A stretch of 64,000 nt of DNA, taken from Rotaria macrura (Eukaryota > Rotifera > Eurotatoria > Philodinida > Philodinidae). The DNA lies in assembly GCA_900239685.1 (NCBI GenBank), contig OENT01000274.1:62001-126000 (forward strand), written 5' to 3'. Of the stretch, positions 1 to 12,864 are shown in pieces; position 1 is the first letter of the stretch; each line of letters begins with the position of its first letter. Below the pieces are notes generated by a model. It saw only the letters and a list, made by a program, of their open reading frames with translations, ran no database searches and had not been told where the DNA came from. The translations under genes were made by a program, and so were the position numbers.

Positions 1-194
1 AATAGAGTTCGTGTATTATGTAAAGTACCTGGGTTATGATGGTTTATGAAGACAGATACAAGATTGAATTTTATTTTTCTTCTAACGAATCCTAGCCAAT
101 AATAAATGGATTTTAGTAGAAACGGTCGTATAAATTATTGATTAATTTTTAAAAAAGCTGGTAATGATCGGTGACCCCATCAATTAGTTGCATT

Positions 195-284
195 CAGTAG
201 CGGCGCCTGAACTTTCCTTGAGAGTGAGTTCAACTGTCTCTCGGGTGTGCTGAGCTCACCTCAGCCCCCCTAGCGCCGCCACTC
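195..284. mobile_element. 90-bp hAT-like MITE
   Basis: A GC-rich 90-bp block in AT-rich surroundings, flanked by a perfect 8-bp direct repeat GTTGCATT (187-194 and 285-292). The left end reads CAGTAGCGGCGCC. The right end, read on the other strand, is GAGTGGCGGCGCTAG, so the two ends form an imperfect terminal inverted repeat (11 of 15 match). An 8-bp duplication and CAGTG-like ends are features of the hAT superfamily, so this is most likely a very short non-autonomous copy. It has no coding capacity. The family assignment is an inference from the ends only. Confidence 0.72.
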
Positions 285-292
285 GTTGCATT

Positions 293-3200
293 ATATGATT
301 GTACACACATGCAAGAGAGACTAGCTGACAATTCAGAGCAAGAATGTAAAAGAAACTATCAAGCGTTTTGCATGAATAATTTCATGTGAGTGACGCACGA
401 AAGAATATTCACAACGCAAAACCTAAATAAAAACGTTGCTCTATGTCAAACTCTAGGTTATCTAATGCTGTATGTAAGCTTTTTGATAGTCAAATACAAA
501 GTAACCATTATTTTAAATTGAATTTAGAATGCATCTATACGTGCACGCCGTACAAATAAACAGCATCGTCATCGGAATGAGTTATCTTATGTAATTCGTC
601 ATCCAACTATTACTAATATGTTTTATTATCTAAAATGCTTCTTTTTTAAATCATCTTTTGGTCATCTCGTCTTAGTTTTTTCATTTATTATCATATTGCA
701 TACGTATATTTTCTTTAATATTCTCTGGCCAAAATTAACACATTGGTTACATTATTCTACGGATACATCCCCAAGTGATTTGTAAATTATGGTCTATGGT
801 TAGCTGCTACTAAAACTAATTTTGAATATTATCTCATCTGTGATAGAGTCGAAATCAAAAATTCGCATCATTACAAACTATTTATTAATAATAAATTCGA
901 TGATTTCTTTTTTTAGTCTCTCTTTTTCATAAAACATGCTGAGAAATTCAACTTCCATGCGACACATGTTAGTTGATGAAGCATTTACTGGAGGATGATA
1001 TGTTGTAGAATGTCTTAGGCGAGGATGCATGATTCAACATATAGATAAAAATATGTAACTAATTAGGCAAACATGACTTTTTACTACGGAAAATTTTAAT
1101 TTTTTTAAAGGTTTCTTTCAATGAGATGATTATCTAAAAATTGTTTTGCCCTCAATAAAAGTGTAAAAAAATAACTGCCATCATCCTTTTTCTTTCTACA
1201 CAATTACGGGCAGAGAGTTATATCTATCAATCAGATATTCAGCTGTAACGTTTAATCTCTTTTAAAGTTTGACAGTAATCTTTAGAAACATAGAAACACT
1301 GGTTAATTGTGTTTCATGAGTTTTTCTATTATTGTGATGAAATATTCGAACTTTGAATCTATTTTGAACAGCTTATGTCAGATATGGGATCGGTTGGTAT
1401 TTTCACCCACACCGAAGCGAACTCAACGTAACTGACCGAAGTTTAGGAAAATTTCTAGCCGACTAGATCTCATCTCTTATTGATATGGATGTCTAATTTA
1501 AATTTGAATAATACACTTAACTGATTTAAATTCATAAAACAATGATTGTTTGTATTAGATTGAAGTTTTTTCAGGAAGGATTGTTCACCAGGTGATTCCC
1601 ATTGAAATTCATTGAAATTTTTTAGATCAAACGATTCTGTTTATTAGAAAAATGATTTAATATTGACTTAGATTCAGATGGACGAAATATATCGCCTTGT
1701 AGAAAACAGAGAGAAATACAGTTGAAATGATGAGAAACTCTTTATCTCTTGGATCGAAACCCATCATACATCTTGATTTTAACATCATAAGTATCAGAAC
1801 AGAATTCCCTTCTAATGAAACTGGCAAACAGAACTCTGTAGAATGTTACACTAGTAAGGGAAGCCTTCTGCTGAATCAATCCCTCTGGCACTCCAATCGA
1901 GCTGAGAAAAATGAACTTGGTTCAACAATGTTACAAACATCCTGAAATTTCCATCTGTATATCATACCATTTGAGAGAGATGTTAACTAAAATGAGTTTG
2001 AAAATGGGGTATTTAACGAACTGAATGTCTCTATCCACGTTAATTCTTTATATTTGGTTGTTGTTGAAACGAATATATCAAGATCTAATAATTACCTACC
2101 AGAGTTCTTCGATCCATTTTTCATTTTCAACGGGTAAGTATGAATCAGAATTTTAATGACTCATGAAACTATAAAAGTTGTTCTGTATTCACTAATGGGT
2201 TCGGCAATATCATGAAGACAAGAATTGATAAGTAATGTATTTGTATATGTTCTTTTGAAGAAAAGAACATTCAATACATAGAATAGATGGCGACATAATA
2301 TTCTTGCTTGGGTAATCAAGATAGCATAAAGGAGAAAAAACGAAAAACATTTTTAGTTTTTTTTCCAAATACCATCTTATCGTTTTACTTTAAGATGACG
2401 GATACACACGAAAATTGTTGGTGAAAACAATGTATCAAATAAGAAGCAATATCATGTTGAAAGAAAAGATTTCTGGTTATCTCTCCGAACACTTATCTCA
2501 GTTTATCATGTTTTCGATGAAAAATGACATATTACGACGCAAGAGGAACCTAAGTTTTAGAATCGAGACATCGAGACATTATAAACTATATCAACTATGA
2601 TTACTTATTAAAGAAAACCGTAGACTTTATTGCAGGATAACACCCACGTCAAGATCATCTACTGTCTCCCGCCGCATCTCAGCACCAATATGATGATTTT
2701 TAATAGATCGTTTCTCTTTCAAAGCAGACTATCTTCTAAAATTTCTAGATATTTAGCTGTAAAATCAAGTGAAGTTTTAGTAAAGATTTGGCCGGTCTTT
2801 CATCGAATAACAACATAATCGCAGTTCAAGAAAAGCCTAACGGCTACCGCTGAGATTGACCGCGCAGGTGAATGAAATATAGTGCTAATAAGTGAGGAAT
2901 TATAACTAAGTGATTCATAACAATTCTTCCAGTGCTATAGACTATCAATGTCACTGTATTGAAGAAATCTAAACGAGATTGTAATTCTGTTATACATACT
3001 TGATCGTTTATATGCATATCGATTTCTCGACTTCTATCCGTGCTATAACTGAGATCTGTTTTTTCTATGATACGAGTAGAAGGAGTATTTTTGTCGATTA
3101 CTTTTTAGGGTTGTGCGGTTATCGAGAGTAACAAGTATAAAAATTAGTAGGTTGAGATTTGCTGTCATAGATATAACGAATTATATCAGCATGGAACGAG

Positions 3201-4855
3201 GATTGAATAATAAAATAGGTGACAAATGTCAGACATAAATAACGAAAGAACAGTAGGTAATCGAACGTAAAAACAGAACAATCATAATAAAAAATAATCA
3301 ACGAAAAATATCTATTCACCTTACACGAAGAAATAAGATGGAGGATTTGTCTAGCAGTCCATTACCTTGCAAAAACAGTTATAAGCTTCTAAAACATTTT
3401 CATTCGACGTATATTCCATTAGTATGATGAGACTAAAGAACATATATGTTTGACATTGCAACTCTAAACAGATTGGGAGAACTCATTTTTCTAAAAACTT
3501 TCGATCATAAAAAAAGTGTCGATGATCCTGGTAGACGACGATACAAACCAGTTTGTGTCTTTTTCATTCATGATTATTCTTGAATAGCAAAGTAAATCAT
3601 AAATTGAAATAATTTATAGAGTATAAAGATGGTTTAGAAAGTGCTGGAACAGTCATCAGTGGATCAGAAAATATGTTTTGTCGTACTTTATTAAAACAAC
3701 TTCCATTTGTCTGCATCAGTTTATCAACATTTACTGTAAATATCTATCAAACGTTCCATGAATATGCAAAAAAGACTGATAATTGTTCAAGATCAAGAAT
3801 CTATTCAAAAAGATATGTACACTGAACAAAATTATTTAAACAATGAAGAGCAAACGAACATGATCGATATTAATTAATAATTATATTTGAAAAAACCTTT
3901 TTACAAGGTATTAAACATGAATGAAAACCAATATCATGTTCAGTGTAAGAACTATGGAGACAAAATGAAATTAGTCAGAAATGATTTGAATTTTTTGAGT
4001 ATCAAAACAAATTTCTTAAAAAGAACAAACAGTCTACATTTTTTAATTTCTACATTATGTTTAATTATCTGTATAAATATTCATTATCAATCATTCATTT
4101 AAAGTTTTGAATAACTCAAACATACCTTCTTCAAACATTGATTTTAGCTTCTTAAGTTGATCTTTAATATGAAATGATAATGAACTCCAAATGAAAGGTT
4201 TCATGAATAGATAATAAATATGAATAGTTGCTTTAAGATTTGGGAAGTGAAAAATTTATCATTATCACAAAAGAGAAGTCTTAAATTAAATTAGAAGACT
4301 ATGAATTTGTTGCATCATATTGAATACGTTGAATATAGCTATAAAATGATGAGAAAGAATGAAAAATCTATGGAAACAATATTAATTTAAGTGTATTTAA
4401 CGATATATTTAGTTTGATAATAATAACCAGGTCACTTTTTTATTAATAATCGGTTCATGAAAGAATAGAACATATCAAAACGTTTATTTAATGATCATGA
4501 AGATGCTAATAATTCTGACGATGATAAATTAGAAGACAAAGTAAAAAGATTTTCATTTGACAAGTTTTCGAATTTCATTATCATGTTATTCTAAAAATGA
4601 AACTAATAAAAACTATGTAAAAATCCTATTGAAAATAATTCTTATACATAATTCAAGACAATTGTATTCTAAGATCAAAATTTTAGGAATATTCGTAGGC
4701 ATCAATAAATGAGATAGAACTTCCTTGGATGAGACGAAATCCATAAAAACGTATCTCCTTGTTATATTTTAATTGGTCAATCTCTAGTGTTGGTTCCATC
4801 TGTAATTCGATAGTGGACGAATAATATTTCAGACTATTGTGGAAATTTATAAATC
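293..4855. other. Gene-poor AT-rich stretch
   Basis: No gene can be supported here. All open frames are short, lack convincing splice-linked continuation and are AT-driven. Two stretches look weakly coding on the plus strand. One is about 3628-3825, with a frame reading GLESAGTVISGSENMFCRT that stops shortly after. The other is about 4477-4592, reading KRLFNDHEDANNSDDDKLED and then a stop. They may be relics of an old gene, but I could not name a family or join them. Confidence 0.4.
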
Positions 4856-4863
4856 ATTATTAG

Positions 4864-7803
4864 TAGGGGTGGCACTTTCACTTTCCTTTCCTGACACAAG
4901 GAAAGCTTTTTGACTTTCCCTACTTTCCTTTCCGAAACGAAAGGGAAGGAAAGCTATACTATGAGCTGAGTGATACATTTGAAGAGCTTTCACATATATG
5001 ATCTGTTAAACATGTGAAGCCTTAATAGACAAATGCCGAATATTTTCTAACGATTTTCTCGTTATTTCTCGATACTCTTTCTTCTTCTCCACACTAATCA
5101 CTTTTGAGGCTACTTTTAATTATCTGTTATTGTATTCCATTGATCTGATACGCCCTGCTACATTTTCTAGGTTGTCTCTCTCTGGCTACATGGTGATCCG
5201 AAATAGATTCTTACTGATATGTTTGTTGCAAAAATGAGTCGTATATTAGATCTTCAACGAGAGTGTATTCTTGATAAAATTGAGTGACTTCTATTGTCAT
5301 TGACAGATTTAAAGGATTATGATCTAAAACGAGGTTTGAAGTATCTAGGGTAGAAATTTAGAGTCCCTCCCCCCACAAACCAACAGAAACATTTTATTTA
5401 ACGAATTAACTACTAATTATCTAATTAACTAATTAACGGCCCATCATAGACAATGATCGAAAGATTTCAGAGAGCATTAAGAAACGTGGCCGATGGCTTC
5501 AAATGATTATCGGAGATAATTTGCAACTAACATTTAATTGAAATGTAGATGCAGCATTTATGTCTTGAAGTTCTATACTGTGAAGTAAAAAATGATAAAG
5601 AAGTATCTCCAATATACATAAAATAGCTCGCTATTCGAAAATTTGCAGCAACAATTTCATCCTGCTTCAGATTTTAATTCTGTAGCCATTATGCTAACAA
5701 CTTTCTTAAGGACATTTATCATTTATTTGTAGCTTTTAAGCATCCTTTTTATTCATATTTTACACGTGCAAGATGAAAAGATAAATGATCGATATTAGAT
5801 AGAGAAAACCAAAATAGATGATTTTCCATCTAGTTTTGATTTCAGATCTTGATTTCTTCTTGCTCACCTTCTTTTCAATTCATGGAAAATTGAACTACTG
5901 GTGGAGATAAATTGTCCGAATTTCTTAAAGAAATACCAAGATCCGAATTCTTTTTCATTTTTCACCTTTCTCAAATCTTATTTCAGAGAAAAGATTAGAT
6001 ACTTGAAATTGAATTGCATTTATTGCCCTTATTAAGATATAATATTACATAGGAAGTTGAGTAACTCCAGAAAACAAACAGCTAGTAGTCTAATTTTCTT
6101 CACTCAGAATTCGGCACTAGAGAACACTAATTTATACCGAAGTCACATATTAGATTATCCAAAGTGATTTCTGTTGGGAGCTTCATTGAACAGCATTCTC
6201 CTTTAGGGATGTTTAGAACAATCTCCTCAAAACTTGATGTACATTGAACCTTGAAGTCTATTCTAGTAGATTCATTAATTTTTTTGTCTGAGTAGTGGAT
6301 TTCAGACTCTGCATGCCCTAAACAATTAGCTTTCTCACCTCACTCAACTGAGATGTTCAGATAAATCTGCCTGTCCTTCATGCTGATTGTCGTAGTAAAA
6401 TTCGCTTTTTTATCCAGAGATGTAATGTCTATAGAAGGAAAGGTTATTAGAACAGGTGATCATCTGCTTCTGTTGTCCTTCGATGTGATAGCTATGACTC
6501 GTAAAGGGCATAGCTAGATGAGCTCTAGTCATCATTCTATGTACGTGAGGTGTCTGTGTGCAAGTTGTAAGTAAATTGAAACTGGTTTTTGGCTAAAAAC
6601 TTTATTTTTATATTTATAGAAAACCTATTAATTGTGATGTGTAACATCTGATTCCTCTCTTGTGTGTGCTATAAGAATGCATATTGAATACGTTCATTAA
6701 AAACATTAGCTCATTCGGGTGTGAACTTGTCGAGTCACGATTACTAAAATGGTAGTCTTTCAAAGAATGCAAGAGAAAGTTTCTTAATTGTGAAGGCAAT
6801 TTTCGGTAGATTTCAACACAAACTCCTTATAGGCTTCCTTTACAAAACTTTTGAACCGCGTATAGCTTATCGCCAAGCGACCACTCTCAAATAGCGGAAG
6901 ACACAACTTATAGCTGTTTAGATTTCTAAGCGACTCAATTTCTTCCGCACATTCTATTTTAAAGCGACATTACAAATTTCCCATGTGTCACCGTTGTCTG
7001 GCTCTAAAGATTTTTCTCTTGGCGAATTCAGAAACTGGATAATATCGATTGATTGCATACTATATGAATCATTTATGATCATATAAAAGCTAGTTTAAAC
7101 CCTCCAAAAATGAGTTGTTAAGTTGATAATTGTATGAAACCTAAGCAGACAACACTGCCGAAAACACTTTAAAACACAACAAAAGGGTAAACACTAGAAA
7201 ACAAAGGCGTGCGACTTCACAATTGTGGTTCCTGATAATTTGCAAAAAGCACCCATCATTTGTCCTTTTTGTGAGTTCAATCACGTTTTTGACAGTATTT
7301 TCTGTCTGAGAATTGATCAGAAACAACACACACAGAAAGGAAAGAAATGTTTTATCTCTGTTCCATCTCTTTTACTGACATAAATCAAAACGAATCTTTT
7401 ATAACTAAAGTGAAACAATCCTCAATTTATTTTTCTTGTTATCAGAAAGAATGAAAAATACTCTGGAGTTATCCATAGTGAACCCAGATTGATAAGACCG
7501 GATAGATTAGTTTAACCCTGAGCAAGGCACAAATGGAACAATCATCGTAGAAAAGTGACTTCAAATTTGAGAAAAATAATGACGAAAGAAAGGAAACAAA
7601 AGTCCATCAGTGTTACTGATGTATGGATGACTGCTTTACCACCTTTATCATCGTTAAAACATATCCTGTAAAATGCTAACAAAATAAAAGATTTCAACTT
7701 TCTTTTCCTTCCTTTTCGGAAAGGAAAGTGAGGGAAAGCAATAACTTTCCTTTCCTTTTCTGTCCTTTCTGTAAGCAAAAAGAAAGTGAAAGTGCCACCC
7801 CTA
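4864..7803. mobile_element. Decayed hAT-like DNA transposon, 2.94 kb
   Basis: The left end begins TAGGGGTGGCACTTTCACTT and the right end is its exact reverse complement (perfect over 22 bp). Flanking 8-mers are ATTATTAG (4856-4863) and ACTATAAG (7804-7811), a target duplication with 6 of 8 matches. Both subterminal regions (4880-4960 and 7690-7790) are crowded with GGAAAG/CTTTCC motifs in both orientations, like the subterminal transposase-binding repeats of hAT elements. No intact transposase frame exists. A broken coding-like stretch lies on the minus strand (6127-6459). TIR, duplication length and subterminal repeats support hAT. The mismatched duplication and missing transposase suggest an old or non-autonomous copy. 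Confidence 0.72.
6127..6459 (-). pseudogene. Coding relic inside the 2.9-kb transposon
   Basis: One minus-strand frame reads as ordinary protein for about 110 codons, interrupted by a single TGA at 6340-6342 and ended by TAG at 6127-6129. It includes segments such as KANFTTTISMKDRQIYLNIS before the stop and STRIDFKVQCTSSFEEIVLN after it. Just upstream a different frame is open and also protein-like (HIEGQQKQMITCSNN), which suggests a frameshift. I do not recognise the family, and it does not resemble the hAT transposase motifs I know. It may be a decayed element-borne gene or a captured host fragment. The evidence is compositional only. Confidence 0.3.
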
Positions 7804-7811
7804 ACTATAAG

Positions 7812-10800
7812 TCTAATTTTAGCTTCTCCTGAACATTTACCACGATTTTTAGAGTGACTCTGGTTCATGGCAGATTGAAAGATTAAACAACTAATATCGA
7901 ATCTTTCAATATCTATTTTAACTTGACTGACAATATTTAGATAAATCTCGTATTGAATATGTTCTACTTCATCAATTCACAATTGATTTGAGTTGATGTT
8001 TGTCTAATACCATATTCCTAAACTGGGTGCATCCAAAATCAAAATTCCTCACTGACCTTTACGAATGTAACATTCTTCTGAATTCGAGGTTAGATTTTAT
8101 TACACGTACAAATCTTTATGTACCATTACCACTGAGTTATCAGATGTAGTTTCGCTTCGAATAAAAAGTATCTAAATGTGAACACTTTAGCTTTGTATAT
8201 CGACCACGAGCAGAGCTTAGATAATTCTAAGCGCAAACTGTAAGCATTACTCAATTGGTCTAGGTGCTAACAAACTGAACTATTGACGATGTCGATATTT
8301 CGGCGTCAAAAATCAGATATGATGTAGCTCGACATTTTATTCGAAAGTTCAGTACTGTCTCTCTATTCTCAAGGAAAATACTTATGCCAAACAATTGTTA
8401 GTTGTGTGACTTATGACGGTATTTTTGGCGTAAGCTTGACATTAGAATAGGACTTATATCTCCAACAAATTTCAATAATTTTTCATTTAGATCTATGGGA
8501 ATGGGGATCCGTGAAAAGACTTTTCCCTATTCATGGACGGTTTGTCGTACCTCTCAAGTGCATTATCGATGTTCATCGCATACCTATGACATATTAAAAA
8601 CATGTCGAATTTTTAAATGTTCATAAAGCGATGAACATCTACTCTTTGAAACAATGGGGATGGTGAATAAGAATGAGTTGTCAAAAACCTTTTATTTGTC
8701 TCAAATCTCAAGAGAAAGAAACTGTTGATATGCCAACTTCGATGTCTTAAGAACAAACAACAAAGGATAAGGGCGCATGACTAGAATCTAGCGAATGCTG
8801 TCTATAGTATAAATAATAGGGGAAAAGAATAAAAGTCTAAATACTTGATCATAGTTGACAATCTTTTGGTGAGTATTCTTATATAGTAAAATATTCAATG
8901 GTAGACATTGTTTATTGTCGCAGTTACCATTATTTTGCGGCAAATAAACTTTCCTAAAACGGACATCGTCACATAGTTCTGTAGTGGATATTTTCTAAAA
9001 GTATCGATGTTGTCCATGGCAGGAAAATTCGAATATATTTTTACAAATTTTAGTTGCCTAAGAAGAAACGACATGAAAATAGTAATAGCAATGATCCATA
9101 GCAATTTACTACCGTCACGCGTATTCTTCGAATATCAAAAAAGTATTGTTTTTGTCCTTAGTCAAGAAAAAGTTGGTTTTAGAAAAATACTTAACTTTCT
9201 TATTGTGAATTAAAATTTGTAATCATACTTACTCAAGTGTTTAATTTTAAATGTGTGATTGTGACTCATTATAGGTTATTTTTTAATTTGAAGAGAAAAA
9301 ACGACAGAGCAAAGATTATTATAGAGAAATATTCAATCGCCGCCTATCTGATTAAGAGAGAAGTAATCGTTATTCATTTATTGATCGTATGATAAACTTC
9401 GTACTCTTGAGTTTTGAATGAACAAGAAGAGAATAAGTACACTTAATAACAAGAGCACAAAAGTAGAAAAGGGCAACAGAATTACTTATTGATCCGATAG
9501 TTTGTGTAAATATACTCATTGTTATGAAATATACCAAGCATGATTACAAAATAGGATTAGAAATCCTAATGGCCCGTTTCATACAAAGTGTGGGTAGATA
9601 TGTTTCAAATAATTGTCGATAGAAATACGGTATAAAGTTGGGTTTTTCACTTTGAAGAAAGAGAAATTGAGGAAACATGAAATCATACATTTCAAATTTT
9701 TCCTTTTTGATTTGAAGTTCTTTTTTTTAAATTTCTTAATCAATATTTCTAAAAGCTGACATTTTGCGTAAGGTAACTCAATCGAATTTTCAATTATAAG
9801 GTATCCATGTAAACCACCAATTGAAGACCTGTAATAAGTATCAAAGTTTTAGATTGAATTGTTCACAAGACATCCTTATTCTGACCTACATTGCCGATAA
9901 ATTTTTGAGTTATTTCTGTGACGAACAACAAGTCATTGTTTTACGCTTTTCTTGTGTTTATGTAAACCATTTTTCGAAGGTTTCTTTGAAGAATTCATTG
10001 GCAAAATCTTAGAAAAAAAATGTCCTTGAATAATGTATAATATATTAGTTGACGCCTCTTAATCCGCCGTTTCGAGCGATGAATGTTGTGCCTCTCTATC
10101 TTGTTTCCATCCAAAGTTATTCGAAAAGTTACAAGCTACTTGTCTCCTTTACTTCACTAAGAAAAATAGATCGAATACATGGTCAAAAATAATTTTGAAA
10201 AAAAATATTTTATTTATGTATTTAATGTTTTTTTAGTTCCTAACTGTGAAAAAACAAATAAGTTTAATGTATTCAGATGTCAATTCATTTGAATTTGATG
10301 TCTTTTTTGCGTATGATATACGCTCGAGAAAATGGTACACCATTTTTATACTATGCAACAATTATAACACATGCAATGGCTTTTGATAGTTACTCATCTA
10401 CTTGTATGGCATCAGTTTATTTTCTTTGTTGTTCAGCAAGTACAAATGTTACAAAAGCTTTATGACCGAAGTTATTCTCTATGTCGACCACTTGTCTCGG
10501 GTTCTTGCAAACATGAAGTTTTCACATCTATTATCTTCTTTTGAATTCTTACGTTGATTGGACAACCAAAGACATACATTTGAGTTATTTTTGTCCTTGA
10601 TATAGTGCCAATATTCTGCACTTGTGACAATACAATTACATAAAAGAATTTTTTTTCCTATCTATTTGTCTTTTCTTATGAATGGCTTACAATCAGACAT
10701 TTCTATATAATATTTCTGACTGACACTGTACTCGTTATTAATAGTTATCCACAGTCAATAAGGAAAATTTCAGGATATAGAAGAACATATCGTGAAATAC

Positions 10801-12864
10801 ATAATTTCTTTTGCACTTAGATTTTTTACGATCTCTTAACGAATTTCTAAATGAAGAAATTCATTCAAAAAGTCTAATCTACCTGAAATTGTTTGGGTTC
10901 CAGGCTTTCCCCAAATACGAAAGATTTTTTCGTGCTCGATTGCTCTTGAGATCAGTTAAGATTTTTTGTTTAGGAGTACAGAGCTCACGTTCATGTTCAT
11001 GAACTTCCCTATTTTTTTTGATGGACTTAGGCATAGATATATAATTATTTTCACCTTCTAATTTTCTTTCATACGTCATGAATGTCACTAATCGTAAGAT
11101 TGAAGACATTGACATGATTTTCATGCTTTAAGTTGGCCACAGCTTGATTCTGAACATTTTGTTCCTCTAAATAAAACAAAATGTCCGCAAAACAGAATCG
11201 GGGTGAAGTGGGAGAAAAAATGATCGTATTGTGGAATCGAGACAAGATTCATTAGATGAAAAAAAAACGCAGAAAAATCATTTATGATAAATATTTGAAC
11301 ATCTAACTTTTGGTAGGTTCATAATCAAGATCACCCTCGTCAGTGGTATTGAATAACTTGATATATCAACAAAAAGTTGTTCATCATCTTTTTTGATAAT
11401 CACTGAGACCCCAAAGAGCATTTAAATATTCTGCCTTGGGTCAAATTAAAATGTTATCGTTTCTCACTGACTTGGCTTTCCTAGGGCTTGTTGTTCGTTG
11501 TTGACATTCTTCTTGCTTAACTCGAACCATAATAGATTCTTATGATTCCAGCATATATCTTATCCAGGCCCCCAGATGCAATGCATGCTTATAAAATAAC
11601 CTGAATCATCTATTCTGGACGTCATGTCGCTAACAATATTAGACAAACTTGTAACAGTTGATATTTTTTAACATTCACATCCCTACGAATCATGTTTAAA
11701 TATCAATTTCTTTTGTTGTCGTGACCTGGACGTTATTTTCTCTCCTTCTTCCAAATTCTGCTTTGCGGCCAATTTCCACTCTGCGGCTATTTTCGTCCCT
11801 TCTCGCCCCCTGTTTCTACTTTGCAGACATATTTTTTTTCTCCAATTAAGATGAAACACCCGCAATCAACAAGATGCACTTGAAGTGACCAGCAACATGC
11901 AGCAACTTGCTTCCTCTATTTTTCGCATTTTCAAGTTACGATCGAATATTGTTTTTTGTAATTGAATTCTACTATAAGAAAAAGTAAAGTATGAAAATCA
12001 AGTTTAGACTGCATATTTCATATCGAGAATTATTTTTATTGAATAGGTTCATCTGTTATTCAATTTGAGCCTTTACGAGTGACGCTTTACAACAAAGTTA
12101 CATCGGAGAATTAAACAACTTGAACAAGAGCTGAAACATAAATAAGAACGGAACACATGTTCGTTACGATTTATCACAGGATTCGATATTCTAACAATTA
12201 ATTTTAGTCTTCATCGTATGAGGCACTCAAAAAGTAAGTCTTTCTTGTTGTAACCAACCGAGGATGGCTGAACTCTTTCATATACCATTTTAGTCGTATA
12301 ATGACCACAAAAAAATTATTTTCCAGTCGAAAGACTTCGAAAGTCTTTGGATAAACAAATTGATGTTAATTATTTTGTACGTGTGTTTCTCATATTTCAA
12401 TCGAAACACATAAAATAGAAAATGGATTTCTTTGAAAAATTCTTCAGTCTTTCGTTTATTATCAATCATCATTTTTCGATTCTCGAACAACATGAATGAT
12501 GAAATACAAACAAACAATTAATGTTTGTTTTCGACGAGAAATTCTGATAAGGGAATGTCCTTTATCACACAAAAAAAGGAATGAAAGAAAGAAATACACG
12601 TCAAAAACCAACGAAAAGAGTTTTTTGTTCTTAAAAAAAAATGAATATGTATATGATGGTATATAGAAAATAGGTGACATCGTCGAATGCTTTCTAAAGC
12701 AATCAAACAAATGTTATGCACTGGTTTGTTTTTTTTAGAAACGAGACGAAAGAAGGAAAGAAAGAAACGATATATAAGTTCGGGGCTGAAGAACAAACAA
12801 AAAGAAAATTCATGTATGCTTTTAGATAAAAAATAGGGTAAAATGCAACAGTCATGAACTACAT
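7812..12864. other. Intergenic, with 3' flank of the UBAP2-like gene
   Basis: No intact gene is seen. Overlapping minus-strand frames at 12290-12883 are AT-rich and lie just downstream of the UBAP2-like stop codon, so they are most likely its 3' UTR. A possible poly(A) signal for it (AATAAA on minus) lies at 12455-12460. The block 11740-11835 holds an imperfect short repeat around TGCGGCYATTTTC. Coding relics at 8285-8728 are listed separately. Confidence 0.4.
8285..8728 (+). pseudogene. Decayed coding relic, Cys-rich
   Basis: Three consecutive plus-strand stretches read as protein but are separated by stops and frame changes. Stretch 8285-8401 includes KIRYDVARHFIRKFSTVSLF. Stretch 8491-8626 follows a TTTCATTTAG acceptor-like site and is Cys-rich (WTVCRTSQVHYRCSS, then LKTCRIFKC). 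Stretch 8630-8728 includes NKNELSKTFYLSQISRERNC. The Cys/His spacing loosely recalls zinc-finger DNA-binding modules found in transposon-derived proteins, but I cannot assign it. No intact gene can be built, so this is a candidate relic only. Confidence 0.3.

Noticed and set aside
11683-11865. Minus-strand Lys/Arg-rich 60-codon frame
   Set aside because: It coincides with an imperfect short repeat (TGCGGCYATTTTC-like) and has no exon partners.
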